A DNA stretch of 64,000 bases, from contig NZ_CADESW010000014.1 of assembly GCF_902830275.1 (NCBI RefSeq), positions 141,788 through 205,787 on the forward strand, written 5' to 3'. This stretch comes from Burkholderia stagnalis. GTDB lineage: Bacteria > Pseudomonadota > Gammaproteobacteria > Burkholderiales > Burkholderiaceae. Each line of letters starts with the position of its first letter. Position 1 is the first letter of the stretch. This document shows positions 8,531-17,052 of this stretch, one piece after another. The position numbers were made by a program, and so were the translations under genes. The notes under the pieces are model-generated. The model saw nothing but the letters and a program-made list of their open reading frames with translations. It was not told the DNA's origin and did not search any database.

Positions 8531-9376
8531 CTAGCGGCCGCGTCCCAGCTTAAAACCGGGTTTATGGTATTCAACGTGCCCGAGATCCATCATTTTCCAT
8601 CGGCCGCCCCAGGTCAGGCCGACCTGCTCGGCGACCTGTCCGTATAACTGGTAGCCGCGCATCGCCCACGGATCTTTTTCGGAAATCACCAGCTTGCCGT
8701 CGCGCAGGAACGCATTGTCCGACGCCAGCCCGTATTGGTGATAACTCTGGAACGCCGCCGCATTGGTCACGTTGCTGCCCATTTGCGCCAGCCGGTTTTG
8801 CCGTTCCGGGCTCCGGTAACCTTCCAGCAACGCCATTTCATAACCGTGTTGCTCGTGCATGATCTTGTAGACCAGCAGCAGGCGCGTGCGGAAATCCGGA
8901 TCCAGCAGGTTCCAGTCGCGGCTGGCGTCCTTCAGTGCCGGCCGCACCAGCTCGACTTCCTTGGTGGCAAAGACTTCCGGCGGCAACGGCGGCGGCGGCA
9001 CGAGCTGCTCGCCCTGCAGCAGGGCGGCGATCTTCTCGTCGGGCGCGCGCGCCGTGTCGTCGTATTGAAATAATTGCCGGCCGCGCAACGCAATGGCGAC
9101 CAATGGCGGCGTCGCAAGAATACCTGTCGACACCATAATCAGCAAGCGTCGTCGGACAAGTAAATTTTGCACACCATTTAAAGCATCCCGGGTAACGGTT
9201 GCCGATTTAACAATCTGACCGCGGGTGCGCATCGCGCGATCGTTCGCGCGGCGCGTGAGACGGCCGTGAAACTGGGCGACCGATTCGAAAACGGTCGCGC
9301 GGACGCCAGGTAAAAGCAGCAGCGCCGCGAGGGCGACCGCGGCGGCGAAATAGGCGATGAGTGCGACGGCAATCAA
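8531..9376 (-). CDS. tagX: TagX-like membrane-anchored M15 peptidoglycan peptidase
   Basis: About 281 residues from the proposed TTG start. There is a first hydrophobic segment immediately at the N-terminus, a second helix near residues 80-105, and a C-terminal M15_4/VanY-like domain. The domain shows EGYRSPERQNRL, the zinc motif SYHQYGLASD (His and Asp ligands) and the second His motif GHVEYH. Acinetobacter TagX, an L,D-endopeptidase needed for T6SS assembly, is the closest characterised counterpart; relatives occur in Burkholderia T6SS clusters. It probably opens the peptidoglycan locally for TssM passage. No in-frame ATG lies near the start. The first ATG (9526) would overlap the divergent gene at 9499, so TTG at 9376 with GGGGA upstream is proposed. 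Confidence 0.82.
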   Translation of the reverse strand: MIAVALIAYFAAAVALAALLLLPGVRATVFESVAQFHGRLTRRANDRAMRTRGQIVKSATVTRDALNGVQNLLVRRRLLIMVSTGILATPPLVAIALRGRQLFQYDDTARAPDEKIAALLQGEQLVPPPPLPPEVFATKEVELVRPALKDASRDWNLLDPDFRTRLLLVYKIMHEQHGYEMALLEGYRSPERQNRLAQMGSNVTNAAAFQSYHQYGLASDNAFLRDGKLVISEKDPWAMRGYQLYGQVAEQVGLTWGGRWKMMDLGHVEYHKPGFKLGRGR

Positions 9377-9498
9377 CGATATCCCCGGAAATTGGAATTG
9401 ATTGTGTTTTGCAATGCTTGCTCTTAGAATCAGGCCTGCTCTGAGAGGCCGGGCTATATTATCGCGGCGAATTAAACCAGGATTCAATGAGACGCTGA

Positions 9499-10548
9499 AT
9501 GAGTGCGCCGGAAAATTCAAATCCAAAAACTCCGCCCAGCCTGCTGTCCGATACGAAACAGGCAGACGGGCCTCAGCATTCGCGCATTCTCGCGAATCTG
9601 GAAGGCCGCGTCACCCAGCAGGCTGAACCGCCGCGCCGCTCGCTGAAGGCGCCGATCGCAGCGGTCGTTGCGCTCGTGGTCGCGGTGGGCGGCTGGGGCG
9701 CATGGCGCATGCAGCAGGCGAGCGATACCCCCGTGGCCGTCGCGGCCGCGCCCGCCGTGCAGGCACCAGCGCCCGCGAAGGCCGCGCCCGCCAGCGCGGC
9801 CGCGCCGCAGCTCGCGCAGAACGCCGCGAGCGCGCCGCAGCCGGCCACGATCGTCAACGACGACACGGCATCCAGATCCGCTGCATCCGCGGCGTCCGCT
9901 CCGGCGGCCGACAACGGCCGCCTGTCGCGCGCGCTCGCGAACGGCGCCGACGATGCGTCGGGCGCCGCGCCGGCAGCAGCGGCGGCCGCGGCTGCGAAGC
10001 CCGATATCGCGAAAGCCGATGCCGTGAAAGCCGATGCCGCGAAAGCCGATGCCGTGAAAGCCGATGCCGTGAAAGCCGACACCGCGAAAGCCGATACCCC
10101 GAAGAGCGCAAAGGCCGCCACGGGGGCCGCACGCGGCAAGACCGACGCGAAGACGGACGCAAAGGCCGACGCCGCGCACGCGAAGGCCGACGCGAAGAAG
10201 CACCGCAAGGAACAGCAGCAGGCCGAGCTCGCACAGGCGAAGAAGCGCCGCGATGCGCAGGCGCGCACCGCGACCGCGAAGGATGATCCGGACGCCGACC
10301 TGCTCGCAGCGCTCGTCGCGCGCACGAAGCCGGCCGACAAGAAGAGCAGTGCGACCGCTGCCCAGGCCGCGCCGACCAAGACCGCCGCATCCGCTGCGAC
10401 ATCCGGCGGCGGCACGGCGCTCGCCGCGCGCGTGAAGGAGTGTTCGGAACGCGGCTTCTTCGAGGATCAGCTGTGCCGGTGGCGCGTGTGCGACGGCCAC
10501 TGGGGCAAGGATCCCGCGTGCCCGGCCGCGGCGCAGAACCGCCAGTAA
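9499..10548 (+). CDS. T6SS-linked membrane protein with Lys-Ala-Asp repeats and a cysteine-rich C-terminus
   Basis: 349 residues, function not recognised. There is a cytoplasmic N-terminus of about 52 residues, then a single transmembrane helix (about 53-70, PIAAVVALVVAVGGWGAW). A very long low-complexity Ala/Lys/Asp-rich stalk (about 75-310) follows. It includes six 5-residue repeats of the type AKADA/VKADA at residues 171-200. The last 40 residues hold four cysteines (CSERGFFEDQLC, RVC and PACP motifs), likely a small disulfide-bonded periplasmic module. It is divergent from tagX, and the pairing suggests an envelope role in T6SS. The ATG at 9499 lacks a strong ribosome site but gives a sensible N-terminus. 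Confidence 0.75.
   Translation: MSAPENSNPKTPPSLLSDTKQADGPQHSRILANLEGRVTQQAEPPRRSLKAPIAAVVALVVAVGGWGAWRMQQASDTPVAVAAAPAVQAPAPAKAAPASAAAPQLAQNAASAPQPATIVNDDTASRSAASAASAPAADNGRLSRALANGADDASGAAPAAAAAAAAKPDIAKADAVKADAAKADAVKADAVKADTAKADTPKSAKAATGAARGKTDAKTDAKADAAHAKADAKKHRKEQQQAELAQAKKRRDAQARTATAKDDPDADLLAALVARTKPADKKSSATAAQAAPTKTAASAATSGGGTALAARVKECSERGFFEDQLCRWRVCDGHWGKDPACPAAAQNRQ
10009..10098 (+). repeat. Six 15-bp in-frame tandem repeats
   Basis: Six consecutive copies of a 15-base unit close to GYGAAAGCCGATGCC, starting at 10009 and ending before CCGAAG at 10099. Copies 1-4 differ only at the second base (GCG or GTG); copies 5 and 6 carry small changes in their last codons. As 15 is a multiple of three, copy-number change would lengthen or shorten the protein stalk without a frameshift. 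A more degenerate Ala/Lys/Asp-coding stretch continues to about 10200. Confidence 0.9.
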
Positions 10549-10611
10549 GCCGCCGTTGCGCCCTGATGCATGCGCCGCCCCTCCGGGCGGCGTTAATGAG
10601 ATGGTCAGCCC

Positions 10612-10656
10612 GATCCCTACTCAGCGGACTACGCTGAGTGGGGATTGTTCTTTTTG
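10612..10656 (+). terminator. Rho-independent terminator after the T6SS-linked gene
   Basis: A 15-base stem (10612-10626 with 10632-10646, one G-T pair) around a 5-base loop, followed by a T-rich stretch TTGTTCTTTTT-like. It lies about 65 bases after the stop at 10548. A shorter GC-only stem at 10573-10592 precedes it and lacks a T-run. Confidence 0.75.
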
Positions 10657-10825
10657 GGGACCATCATGCTTTGTGCGCCGCGCGCCCGCTTTGTGACGGT
10701 GTCACGAAGATGGCACACTGGTCGGGCATATAACCCCCTTACCCTTGTTGCGCGGCGCCCGCGCGCGGGCGGCGATCGCGCCGGCCGCACGGCGCGACGC
10801 GGCCGCGCGCCGCACGACCTTCGAC

Positions 10826-11845
10826 ATGATCGTACAGACTTACGGCGCCGATACGTCCGGCATGGTGTGCGGGTTCCGCTTCCTGCCCGGCGAGCCGGGC
10901 GCGACGCTCGACGCGGATTCGGCCGCCGCGTGGCTGCACCAGCAGCGGACGGCCGAGCCGGACGACGCATTCGTCTGGCTGCACTTCAACCTCGCGCACG
11001 GCGCCAGCGAGCGCTGGATGCGCACGCATCTCGGGCTGCCCGACAGCTTCTTCGAGTTCCTGCACGACGGGTCGCGCTCGACGCGCATCGAGCAGGAGGA
11101 CGGCGCGCTGCGCGCGATCGTCAACGACGTGATGTTCAACCTCGAGCTGACGCCGTCGGAGATCGCGACGCTGTTCGTCCACGTCGAGCGGCGCGTGATG
11201 GTCACCGCGCGGCTCAAGCCGCTGCGTTCGGTCGACACGCTGCGCGCGAGCGTGCGGGACGGCGAGCGCTTCCGCTCGCCTGCGGAGCTGCTCGTGCATC
11301 TGCTGCGCGACCAGGCCGACCTGCTGATCCACATCGTGCGGCGCACCAGCATCGACGTCGACCGGATCGAGGATCGCTTCCTGTCGCAGCGCCTGACCGC
11401 GAGCCGCGTCGAGCTCGGCGTGATGCGCCGCACGCTGACGCGCCTGCAGCGCATGCTCGCGCCGGAGCCCGGCTCGATCTTCCGGCTGCTCGCGAAGCCG
11501 CCGGCCTGGCTGCATGCGGAGGACAGGCAGGCGCTGCGCGAGTCGACCGAGGAATTCTCGCTGGTGCTCGCCGATCTCGCGGGGCTGGTCGAGCGGATCA
11601 AGCTGCTGCAGGAAGAGATCGGCTCGCGCCTCGACGAGCAGAACAACCGCACGCTGTTCACGCTGACGCTGGTGACCGTGATCGCGCTGCCGATCAACAT
11701 CGTCGCGGGCTTCTTCGGGATGAACGTCGGCGGGATTCCGTTCTCGGAGAACAAGCACGGCTTCTGGCTGATGGTGCTGTTCGTCGCCGGCTTCACGGCG
11801 CTTGCCGCGTGGTGGGCATTTCGCCGGCGCGGCGGCGATCGCTAG
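10826..11845 (+). CDS. zntB: CorA/ZntB-family divalent metal transporter
   Basis: 339-residue CorA-superfamily protein. A large cytoplasmic N-terminal domain (about 1-275) ends in the long stalk helix. Two C-terminal transmembrane helices follow (about 275-298 and 310-330). The pore signature GFFGMNVGG (GMN motif) closes the first helix. The basic C-terminus (FRRRGGDR) matches the basic ring of the family. The short NVGGIP loop resembles ZntB rather than Mg-transporting CorA, so zinc transport is likely but not proved by sequence. ATG at 10826 fits homologues better than the upstream TTG frame extension to 10745, which is very Arg/Ala-rich. Confidence 0.8.
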   Translation: MIVQTYGADTSGMVCGFRFLPGEPGATLDADSAAAWLHQQRTAEPDDAFVWLHFNLAHGASERWMRTHLGLPDSFFEFLHDGSRSTRIEQEDGALRAIVNDVMFNLELTPSEIATLFVHVERRVMVTARLKPLRSVDTLRASVRDGERFRSPAELLVHLLRDQADLLIHIVRRTSIDVDRIEDRFLSQRLTASRVELGVMRRTLTRLQRMLAPEPGSIFRLLAKPPAWLHAEDRQALRESTEEFSLVLADLAGLVERIKLLQEEIGSRLDEQNNRTLFTLTLVTVIALPINIVAGFFGMNVGGIPFSENKHGFWLMVLFVAGFTALAAWWAFRRRGGDR

Positions 11846-11865
11846 CGGCGCACCCGGGCGCGCAT

Positions 11866-11892
11866 GAAAAACGGGCCTCCACCGGAGGCCCG
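11866..11892 (-). terminator. Terminator of the M1 aminopeptidase gene
   Basis: Perfect 10-base stem (ACGGGCCTCC, loop ACC, GGAGGCCCGT) preceded on the plus strand by AAAAA. Read leftward this gives a hairpin plus U-run, about 65 bases beyond the aminopeptidase stop. It may also slow transcription of the convergent zntB, which ends at 11845. Confidence 0.8.
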
Positions 11893-11956
11893 TCGTTCGT
11901 TCGGACACCGCCGCGCGCGCGATGCGGGGCGCGCGGCAGGCCGAGGCTCAGGCGTA

Positions 11957-14116
11957 TTACTGCGTGAGCGTCTTGCGCGGCACGAACTTGCCCTGATAAC
12001 GCAGCGCCGGATGTTCCTGCGGCGTCGTGATGCCGTCGAACGTCGGCGTCTGGCGCAGCTTCATCGCCGCCGGCGATGCGACCGAGCCGATCGACGTCGA
12101 GCGCGATGCCGGCGCGAGATTGTTCGCGACGAGCAGCGCGGCTTCGCTCTTCAGGTTCGCGAGCAGCACCGGGTCGGTCGAGCGGTTGACCTGCGTGAGC
12201 AGCCCGCTCCATGCCGCATCGCTGTAGTTCACCACGTAGTAGTCGAGGCCGCTCGGATCCGCGACCACGCCCGTGCAGCCGTCCACGCGGATTTGCGCCT
12301 GCGTGTCCTTCAGCGCGTACGTCGTGCGGTTCGCGAGGCCCTGGCCATACGCGAGCGTGATCGGCACCGTCCACTGCGTGCCCGGATACGGGTTCTTGTT
12401 CGGGAACGGCTGCTGCTTCAGCGTGACGACGGTCTGGTTCTTCGTCAGGTCGCACTGCGTGTCGAGCGTGACCAGCGGCACGCCGGTCTGGCGCGTGTAG
12501 CTGTCGCCGATCGGGCCGACGGCCTGGCCGGTCGACTTCGACACCGCGTCCCACAGGCGCTTCGGCGTGCCGTTGCCGAACGAGTAGTCGGTCAGGTATT
12601 GCTGCAGGCCCGAACGCAGCGGCTGTTCGCCGACGAAGTTCTCGATCGTCTTCAGCACGTGCGCACCCTTGTTGTAGACGAACGCGCTCGCGCTCACCAC
12701 GAAGTCGTTCGACGCCCACCCGTTGAAGTTCGGGGCGACCGGGAACGCGTTCGGGCCGATGTCGCGGTTGATCACGCGGTACTTGTTCGTCACCTGGTCG
12801 AGCCAGCTGAACTCGTCCGGGAAGAACTGGATCGTCGTCTTCACCTCGAAGAAGCGCGCGAACGATTCGTTCAGCCAGACGTTGTCCCACCAGTCGGTGG
12901 TGACGAGATCGCCGAACCACTGGTGCGCGACTTCATGCGTCAGCACCTGGTTGCCGTAGCGCGACATCGGCTTGCCCGGTTCGGGCAGGATGTCGTCCGC
13001 GAACTCGAGGATCGACCCCCAGTTCTCCATCCCGCCGAAGTTCAGGTTCTTCTCCGCCTTGAACGCATCGTTCGCGGCAACCGTGTCGAACTTCGTCAGC
13101 GGCAGCGGAATGCCCGTGTAGCGATAGTAGAAGTCGAGCGCCTGCTTGGTGCGCTGCATCGCCGGCTGCGCCCAGTCGCGCATGCCCGGCGGCGTGAACA
13201 CGCGCAGGTGCAGGCCCTTGCCGTCCGGCAGCGGGCTCGAGAAGTCGTCCTCGTAGGTATCGAACAGGCCGCCGCCGAAGAACACCAGGTACTGCGGCAT
13301 CGGCGGGGTCTTCTCGAACGACACGAGCTTGTAGCCGCCGCCGACGTTCGTCGACGGCTTCTCGGCGCCATTCGACACGACGCGCCAGTTCTGCGGCACT
13401 TCGGCGGTGATTTCATAGGTCGGGCGGAACGCCGGCTCGTCCCAGCCGGGGAACCACTGGCGCGCGAGGTTGGTTTCGCCCTGCGTGAGAATCGCGCCGC
13501 TCGTCGTGCCGTCGGTGGCCTTCAGGTCGACGCGGAACACGCCTTCGGCGGCCGAGCAGCCCGGATACGGATCGTCGCCGCAGCTGCCGCCGGTGTGGTT
13601 GACCGGATCGTCGTAGGTCTTGAAGTTGATGATGCCCGACCACTCCATGTGCAGCGAATAGGTGCCGGGCGAGATCGTGCCGCTGGCCGGGCGCAGCTGG
13701 TAGAAGTCGCCCTTGTCCTGCGGCGTCGCGATCAGCTGCACGTTGCCGGGCTGCAGCGTGACGCGGCCGTTGGTGAACTTGATCCGGTGGCCGGCGACCA
13801 CGATCGACGACACCGGCTTGAGCACCTTGATCTCGACGTCGGCGCGGCCGTCGAACGCGTTCAGCGCGTCGTTCGGGCGGAACCACAGACGGTAGTTGAC
13901 CGGCACCACGGTGTCGGGCATCTCGACGGGGCGCACGCTCTTGTCCACGTTGGACGCGGCCGGCTGAGGCGCGGCCGGCGTCGACGCGGCATTCGGGTTG
14001 CCGGCCGCGCTGAGCGCGGAAGCCGAGCCGGCGCCGCCGTCATCGCCGCCGCATCCGGCGAGCGCGAGCGCCGCGACGATCGGCAGATAACGCATCTTGC
14101 GATTGTTCATCCACAT
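11957..14116 (-). CDS. M1-family aminopeptidase lipoprotein
   Basis: 719-residue zinc aminopeptidase. The N-terminus has a lipoprotein signal with lipobox LAGC (Cys at about residue 22), then a Gly/Ala/Ser-rich spacer. The M1 beta-sandwich and catalytic domain follow. Catalytic features are the exopeptidase motif GGMENWG (a variant of GAMEN) and HEVAHQWFGD with the third ligand in WLNE 18 residues on (HEXXH-X18-E). Cytosolic PepN is the usual M1 enzyme of Gram-negatives; the lipobox here points to the outer membrane or periplasm. The ERAP-like C-terminal domain is short. ATG at 14116 is preceded by GAGG at 7 bases' spacing. Single-gene transcript, terminator at 11866-11892. Confidence 0.9.
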   Translation of the reverse strand: MWMNNRKMRYLPIVAALALAGCGGDDGGAGSASALSAAGNPNAASTPAAPQPAASNVDKSVRPVEMPDTVVPVNYRLWFRPNDALNAFDGRADVEIKVLKPVSSIVVAGHRIKFTNGRVTLQPGNVQLIATPQDKGDFYQLRPASGTISPGTYSLHMEWSGIINFKTYDDPVNHTGGSCGDDPYPGCSAAEGVFRVDLKATDGTTSGAILTQGETNLARQWFPGWDEPAFRPTYEITAEVPQNWRVVSNGAEKPSTNVGGGYKLVSFEKTPPMPQYLVFFGGGLFDTYEDDFSSPLPDGKGLHLRVFTPPGMRDWAQPAMQRTKQALDFYYRYTGIPLPLTKFDTVAANDAFKAEKNLNFGGMENWGSILEFADDILPEPGKPMSRYGNQVLTHEVAHQWFGDLVTTDWWDNVWLNESFARFFEVKTTIQFFPDEFSWLDQVTNKYRVINRDIGPNAFPVAPNFNGWASNDFVVSASAFVYNKGAHVLKTIENFVGEQPLRSGLQQYLTDYSFGNGTPKRLWDAVSKSTGQAVGPIGDSYTRQTGVPLVTLDTQCDLTKNQTVVTLKQQPFPNKNPYPGTQWTVPITLAYGQGLANRTTYALKDTQAQIRVDGCTGVVADPSGLDYYVVNYSDAAWSGLLTQVNRSTDPVLLANLKSEAALLVANNLAPASRSTSIGSVASPAAMKLRQTPTFDGITTPQEHPALRYQGKFVPRKTLTQ

Positions 14117-14752
14117 ACTGAAACCTCGATTATTGAAAGGAGTCGTTCAGTGCTGCGAAAACACCCGGCAAAAAGCATCCCCTCGCCGTTAATCAACAGC
14201 GACGTGAAATGCCAATGACGGATTATTCGAAAAGACGGCTGGCTGACTACGTGAAGGTAATCATGATTTGCTGCCCCCTCTGGATTTTCAATTGTCGGTT
14301 AACTTGTCGGTTCAAATATGCCGGGCGCGTGTTGTACTGAATGGAATTCGCGCGCACGGCAAGCGGCGGCGCGCCCGGGCGGGCGCGCAACCCCATCGAA
14401 TCGACGGCCAACGGGGCAGGCCGGGCCTTGCGCCGCGCGACCGGAACGCGTCGTTGGCGCTCCGTAAAATCGTCGTCATGCGGCATCGAGGTTTGTCAGC
14501 CTGCTCGAAGGATGGGTCAATATACTTGATGGTTTTGAGTAAAGGAAACGAAAAATTTAGAGAATGCTTCGCTTGAAATTTTCGCGATTCATTGAATGAT
14601 CTCCGTCGTTAATTCGCTTGTCTGTTTAGTCCGCGAATCCGTAGTTTTAATGTATTAAAGATCGGCGGGGGCGCGGGAAACTACGAAGTCCGGGGCGCCG
14701 GCGCGCGCCCGGTACAATGCCGCAACGCCCGTTCGCCGCGAGGAGGCCGCCG
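14117..14752. other. Long AT-rich intergenic region
   Basis: About 635 bases between the divergent M1 aminopeptidase and LEA2 lipoprotein genes. The segment 14500-14670 is strikingly AT-rich for this genome (TTAATGTATTAAAG and similar). It probably holds the promoters of both genes. Small frames at 14247-14486 (minus) and 14268-14576 (plus) lack ribosome sites and protein-like composition and are not called. No clear hairpin, tRNA or mobile element is seen. Confidence 0.4.
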
Positions 14753-15247
14753 ATGTCGCCTGTCCCGTTCCGTGCCGCGCCGTTGCGCGCCATCCTGTTG
14801 CTGGTTGCCGCCGTGCTCGTGCTCGGCGGGTGCGCGGGCCTGATGCCCGACCGTGTGCATGTGACGGTCGCCGGGCTCGAGCCGCTCGTCGGCCAGGGGC
14901 TCGAGATGCGCTTCAACCTGAAGCTGCGCGTGCAGAACCCGACCGACGCGCCGATCGACTACGACGGCATCGCGGTGACGCTGGAGCTGAACGGCCAGCC
15001 GTTCGCGAGCGGCGTCAGCGATCGCGTCGGCGTCGTGCCGCGCTTCGGCGAGGCGGTGCTCGACGTGCCGGTGTCGGTGTCCGCGTTCGCCGCCGCGCGG
15101 CAGGCGTGGAACCTGGCCGGCGCCGCGTCGGCGGGCGAGCTGCCGTATGCGCTGCGCGGCCGGCTCGCGGGCAGCGCGTTCGGCGCGGTGCGCTTCACCG
15201 ACGCGGGCACGCTGCGCCTGCCGGCGATGCCGGGCTGGGGCGGGTGA
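14753..15247 (+). CDS. LEA type 2 family lipoprotein
   Basis: 164 residues. The signal peptide has a lipobox (LVLGGC, Cys near residue 27), followed by a single LEA14-like/WHy domain (about 35-160) with the typical LKLRVQNPTDAPIDYDGI strand pattern. Such proteins are beta-sandwich lipoproteins of unclear role in Gram-negative envelopes. The start at 14753 is chosen because AGGAGG lies just upstream; the ATG at 14717 would place that ribosome site inside the gene and add an Arg-rich head. The flanking genes differ in function. Confidence 0.82.
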   Translation: MSPVPFRAAPLRAILLLVAAVLVLGGCAGLMPDRVHVTVAGLEPLVGQGLEMRFNLKLRVQNPTDAPIDYDGIAVTLELNGQPFASGVSDRVGVVPRFGEAVLDVPVSVSAFAAARQAWNLAGAASAGELPYALRGRLAGSAFGAVRFTDAGTLRLPAMPGWGG

Positions 15248-15366
15248 CACGCGCGGCGGCGCCTGACGATCCTTGATGTTCTCTTCACACGATTTCTCGA
15301 TGTTGCGCCGCGATCGCGCCTAAACTGGCCGGGTCCGACTGGCGGACTTTTCGATGAGGAGTGCAC

Positions 15367-15699
15367 ATGGCAGCGAAATTCGTCATCAAGCAGGCGACCA
15401 ACGGCCAGTTCCTGTTCCACCTGAAGGCCGGCAACGGCGAGATCATCCTGCGCAGCGAGCTGTACAAGACAAAGGCGTCGGCGGAGAACGGCGTCGCGTC
15501 GGTGCGCAAGAATGCGCCGGACGACGGCCGCTACGAGCGCAAGACCGCGCACAACGGCGAGTACATGTTCAACCTGAAGGCCGGAAACCACGAGATCATC
15601 GGCACGAGCGAGACGTATGCGACCGAGGCGGGCCGTGACAACGGCATCGCATCGGTGAAGCAGAACGCCCCCGACGCGCCGCTCGAGGATCTGACCTGA
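15367..15699 (+). CDS. YegP-family protein with two DUF1508 repeats
   Basis: 110-residue cytoplasmic protein made of two similar units of about 50 residues, KFVIKQATNGQFLFHLKAGN at the start of unit 1 and a YERKTAHNGEYMFNLKAGN form in unit 2. Each carries the DUF1508 core (GQF/YxFxLKAGNxEII...S). E. coli YegP is the small model protein of the family; its function is not established. The start at 15367 has GAGGAG eight bases upstream; a GTG at 15361 is less likely. Single gene with its own upstream region (15248-15366). Confidence 0.9.
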   Translation: MAAKFVIKQATNGQFLFHLKAGNGEIILRSELYKTKASAENGVASVRKNAPDDGRYERKTAHNGEYMFNLKAGNHEIIGTSETYATEAGRDNGIASVKQNAPDAPLEDLT

Positions 15700-15826
15700 C
15701 ACGCCGCCCGCACGGACGCCGCCGGCCCCGCCGCCCGTCCTTTGCCGCGTCGAGCAAAGCAGGGTAAGGTGTGGTCCGCGCGGCGGATTCCCGCTGCCTG
15801 TCGAAGTCAACCGTTGCCGAGTTCGC

Positions 15827-16960
15827 GTGACCGAATTTCCCGTTTTCCACTGGACCGACGCCGCCGGCGTCGATCATGCCGTGCGCTGGCGTTCCGAAGC
15901 CGGCGTGGCGCCGCCCAAGCGTGCGGTGCCGGCCGACGACCGCATCAATGCCGACGCCGCCTATCGTCTCGCGTGCGAGGGCACCGCGCTCGTCTGGCAG
16001 GGCGATTTCCAGAACGCGCGCCAGCTCGTGCAGGCGATGGCGCGCCGCGTCGACCGCAAGCCGAAGAAGGCGAAGGCCGCGGCCGGCGCCGACGCGTTCA
16101 ACCTGCATCGCCTCGCGCAGTCGCAGCGCGCCCGCACGCTCGGGATGGTGCTGATTCCGCTCGACGCCGACTACACGATTGCGCTGCGCCGCGCCCCCGA
16201 TGTGCGCGCCGCGTGCGAGGAAGCGTACGGCCCCGGCGGCGCGCCGTCGGTCGTGTCGCTGCGCGAGCTGCTCGGCCTCGTCGGCGCGCACGAGTGGCGC
16301 AAGAAGGGCGTGCCGATTCCGGCGCTCGGCGGCGCGCCGATTCATCCGTACTACGGCGTGTTCTCGCCGGTGCGCGGCGAATACGTCGAGCTCGTCGCGC
16401 GCGCGCCGCTGCCGGCCGACACGCTCGCGTTCGACGTCGGCACCGGCACCGGCGTGCTGGCCGCGGTGCTCGCGGCGCGCGGCGTCAAGCGGGTGGTTGC
16501 AACCGACCAGGATGCGCGGGCGCTCGCCTGCGCGCGCGAGAACGTCGAGCGGCTCGGCTATGCGGCGCAGGTCGACGTCGTCGAGGCCGACCTGTTCCCG
16601 GCCGGCCGTGCGCCGCTCGTGGTCTGTAATCCGCCGTGGGTGCCGGCCCGGCCGAGCGCGCCGATCGAATACGCGGTCTACGATCCGGACAGCCGCATGC
16701 TGCGCGGCTTCCTCGCCGGGCTCGCCGCGCACCTCGAGCCGGGCGGCGAGGGCTGGCTGATCCTGTCCGATTTCGCCGAGCATCTGGGCCTGCGGCCGCG
16801 CGACACGCTGCTGCAGTGGATCGACGAAGCGGGCCTCGTCGTGCTCGGCCGCGACGACATCCGCCCCGCGCACCCGAAGGCGGCCGACGCCGACGATCCG
16901 CTGCACGCCGCGCGCCGCGCGGAAGTGACGTCGCTCTGGCGGCTCGGCGCGCGGAGCTGA
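15827..16960 (+). CDS. Class I SAM-dependent methyltransferase with unknown N-terminal domain
   Basis: 377 residues. The N-terminal half (about 1-190) is of unknown fold and has a KPKKAKAA basic patch near 80-90. The C-terminal half is a Rossmann methyltransferase: motif I DVGTGTGVLAAVL near 205-217, an acidic loop (ATDQD), and the catalytic NPPW tetrapeptide near 267-270. NPPW/NPPY is typical of enzymes that methylate amide or exocyclic nitrogens (PrmC, RsmC, N6-adenine types), so a ribosomal protein, release factor or RNA target is plausible but unproved. The start is GTG at 15827. It is followed 92 bases later by another methyltransferase gene. Confidence 0.8.
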   Translation: MTEFPVFHWTDAAGVDHAVRWRSEAGVAPPKRAVPADDRINADAAYRLACEGTALVWQGDFQNARQLVQAMARRVDRKPKKAKAAAGADAFNLHRLAQSQRARTLGMVLIPLDADYTIALRRAPDVRAACEEAYGPGGAPSVVSLRELLGLVGAHEWRKKGVPIPALGGAPIHPYYGVFSPVRGEYVELVARAPLPADTLAFDVGTGTGVLAAVLAARGVKRVVATDQDARALACARENVERLGYAAQVDVVEADLFPAGRAPLVVCNPPWVPARPSAPIEYAVYDPDSRMLRGFLAGLAAHLEPGGEGWLILSDFAEHLGLRPRDTLLQWIDEAGLVVLGRDDIRPAHPKAADADDPLHAARRAEVTSLWRLGARS

Positions 16961-17009
16961 GCGCGCGTTTTCGGTAAACTGACGCCATTCCTCACGATTT
17001 CCCGCCAGC

Positions 17010-17038
17010 GGGCCGCGCGCTTTCCACGCGCGCGGCCC
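17010..17038 (+). other. Strong GC stem-loop just upstream of a methyltransferase start
   Basis: Perfect 11-base stem (17010-17020 with 17028-17038) around a 7-base loop, without a T-run. It ends 14 bases before the ATG at 17053, so in mRNA it would sit beside the ribosome-binding region of that gene. It may instead be the 3' end structure of the upstream gene, which stops at 16960. Confidence 0.6.
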
Positions 17039-17052
17039 GGTGCCGCTTCACC

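Noticed and set aside
8341..8574. 77-codon frame between tagX and tssM
   Set aside because: No ribosome site, low-quality composition, starts inside tagX.
14247..14576. Two overlapping small frames in the M1-LEA2 spacer
   Set aside because: No ribosome sites or recognisable domains; Arg/Pro-rich composition in both.
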